This document shows positions 23,114 to 23,855 of a stretch of 23,855 nucleotides of DNA, in pieces. The DNA is taken from the NCBI GenBank assembly GCA_034436045.1, contig DAOTVZ010000220.1:1-23855 (forward strand), read 5' to 3'. The translations under genes were made by a program, and so were the position numbers. The notes beneath the pieces are model-generated. The model was not told where the DNA came from, did no database searches, and saw only the letters and a program-made list of their open reading frames with translations. Positions within the stretch are counted from its first letter, which is position 1, and each line of letters opens with the position of its first letter. This DNA is from H111-94 sp034436045. GTDB lineage: Bacteria; Chloroflexota; Ktedonobacteria; Ktedonobacterales; Ktedonobacteraceae.

Positions 23114-23163
23114 AGAGGGTATTCACGTGTGCACGTGTGTACACGGAATACCCTCTCTTTTTT
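23114..23163 (+). terminator. Intrinsic terminator of the secreted protein gene
   Basis: A perfect 11-bp stem (AGAGGGTATTC 23114-23124 with 23146-23156), extended by CGTGT/ACACG inside, is followed by CTTTTTT. It starts 23 bp past the stop codon. Confidence 0.92.
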
Positions 23164-23210
23164 CAAAAGAGGTAATAATTCACAAACGCAAAAACTTATT
23201 CTGCTTGCTC

Positions 23211-23239
23211 TTGCTACCTTCATATTGCAGAGATATAAT
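23211..23239 (+). promoter_or_regulatory. Probable promoter of the S53 peptidase gene
   Basis: TTGCTA (23211-23216), a 17-base spacer and perfect TATAAT (23234-23239). The leader is about 85 bases. Confidence 0.6.
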
Positions 23240-23331
23240 TTCTCCTGGGGTGTGATTATAAACTTTGGCAATCCAATCAGATGTTGTTCACATCGTAATG
23301 TTTGTCCGATATGCACGAATGGAGGAGAATA

Positions 23332-23855
23332 TTGACAATCCCTTCTATTTCTTTGCCTACCCTCGCGCGTCGCACTTGTACCTCTGCCCTTGTTACCCTG
23401 TTCATGATTTTTGGTCTCTTCTCTACTGCCGGTATTGCGCAGGCAAGCGGGGCACCGCAGTTAGTAACACTGCCCAATAGCGTTGCCTCTGTGGCAGCCG
23501 CAAAGCTGCTTGGGGCGCACAGCAGCACCGCTCAGATGAGCGTAGAACTGGTTTTGCAGCCGAACAATGCAACTCAGCTCAATGCTTTGCTGGCGGCACT
23601 CTATGACCCGCAAAGCCCGCAATTTCATCAGTGGCTGCCAACCGGAGCGTTTAATGCTCGCTTTGCGCCCTCTGCTGCGCAGGTCGCGCAGGTCACCGCC
23701 TTCTTGCAGCAGGCCGGTTTGACGGTTACTCGATCCTCAACACCTTTCCTCTTGCTGGCCACCGGTACGACGGCCCAGATCGAGAAGGCATTCCATACGC
23801 AGATTAGTAACTATCAGGCCGCTGACGGTCAGACCTTCTTTCAGAACAGCACGGC
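23332..23855 (+). CDS. S53-family (sedolisin/kumamolisin-like) peptidase, N-terminal part
   Basis: The gene begins at TTG (23332), four bases after GGAGGAG, a very strong ribosome site, and runs off the right edge (174 codons visible). The protein has a signal peptide (residues about 1-40, ending AGIAQAS) and then the pro-kumamolisin activation domain: the LVLQPNN segment, LNALLAALYDPQSPQFHQWL, the FNARFAPSAAQVAQVTAFLQ helix, and ATGTTAQIEKAFHTQISNY. This pro-domain keeps S53 serine-carboxyl peptidases inactive until they reach an acidic exterior. The catalytic Glu/Asp/Ser residues lie beyond the window. It probably digests external protein. The ATG at 23404 would cut the signal peptide in half, so TTG is preferred. 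Confidence 0.88.
   Translation, partial: MTIPSISLPTLARRTCTSALVTLFMIFGLFSTAGIAQASGAPQLVTLPNSVASVAAAKLLGAHSSTAQMSVELVLQPNNATQLNALLAALYDPQSPQFHQWLPTGAFNARFAPSAAQVAQVTAFLQQAGLTVTRSSTPFLLLATGTTAQIEKAFHTQISNYQAADGQTFFQNST

Overview
This window looks like a chromosomal segment of a bacterium from the Chloroflexota, most likely a Ktedonobacteria-type actinomycete-like soil organism. That placement is inference: it rests on moderate GC, a PPOX-class (F420/FMN) oxidoreductase, an unlinked 5S rRNA gene, secreted S53-type peptidase and propeller-like proteins, strong sigma-70-type promoters, tRNAs without encoded CCA, and abundant small palindromic elements. No 16S or other decisive marker is present.

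Layout. 1-137: edge of an unidentified minus-strand gene. 255-1287: a minus-strand pair, a SMI1/KNR4 (SUKH) protein preceded by a small Cys-rich zinc-ribbon-like protein, with an IS982-family element (about 1336-2328) inserted 48 bp upstream; its transposase is broken by one in-frame TGA. 2599-3861: hemW. 3947-5401: membrane-anchored parvulin-type prolyl isomerase. 5589-6904: rpsF-ssb-rpsR operon (minus strand) with a clear promoter at 7012-7040. 7287-9083: polytopic membrane protein on the plus strand. 9193-10059: promoter, long leader and rpmI-rplT without infC. 10203-11078: TrmH/SpoU RNA methyltransferase. 11229-11456: rubredoxin-like mini-protein. 11966-12361: PPOX-class oxidoreductase. 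12499-13618: queD-queE (7-deazaguanine pathway), divergent from and sharing a promoter region with a solitary 5S rRNA gene (13719-13842). 14069-14710: DUF4870-type membrane protein with a Gln/Tyr/Gly/Pro-rich head. 14979-20539: tig-clpX-lon proteostasis cluster without clpP. 20688-20861: tRNA-Leu(UAG) and tRNA-Gly(GCC) with their own promoter. 21292-23091: secreted propeller-like protein behind a repeat-rich control region, closed by a textbook terminator. 23332 to the right edge: the signal peptide and pro-domain of an S53 (sedolisin/kumamolisin-like) peptidase starting at TTG.

Most of the window is core housekeeping: translation (S6, S18, L35, L20, 5S, tRNAs, rRNA/tRNA modification), single-stranded DNA binding, protein folding and degradation, and queuosine/7-deazaguanine synthesis. 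The accessory parts are the SUKH/zinc-ribbon pair with its IS982 neighbour, four unrelated palindromic elements of about 90-120 bp in intergenic DNA (2479-2577, 10088-10180, 11689-11778, 13920-14041), and the secreted proteins on the right. I found no CRISPR array, prophage or obvious new defence system. The best leads are the SUKH pair, the palindromic elements, the shared 5S/queD control region, and the operator-like array ahead of the secreted protein.
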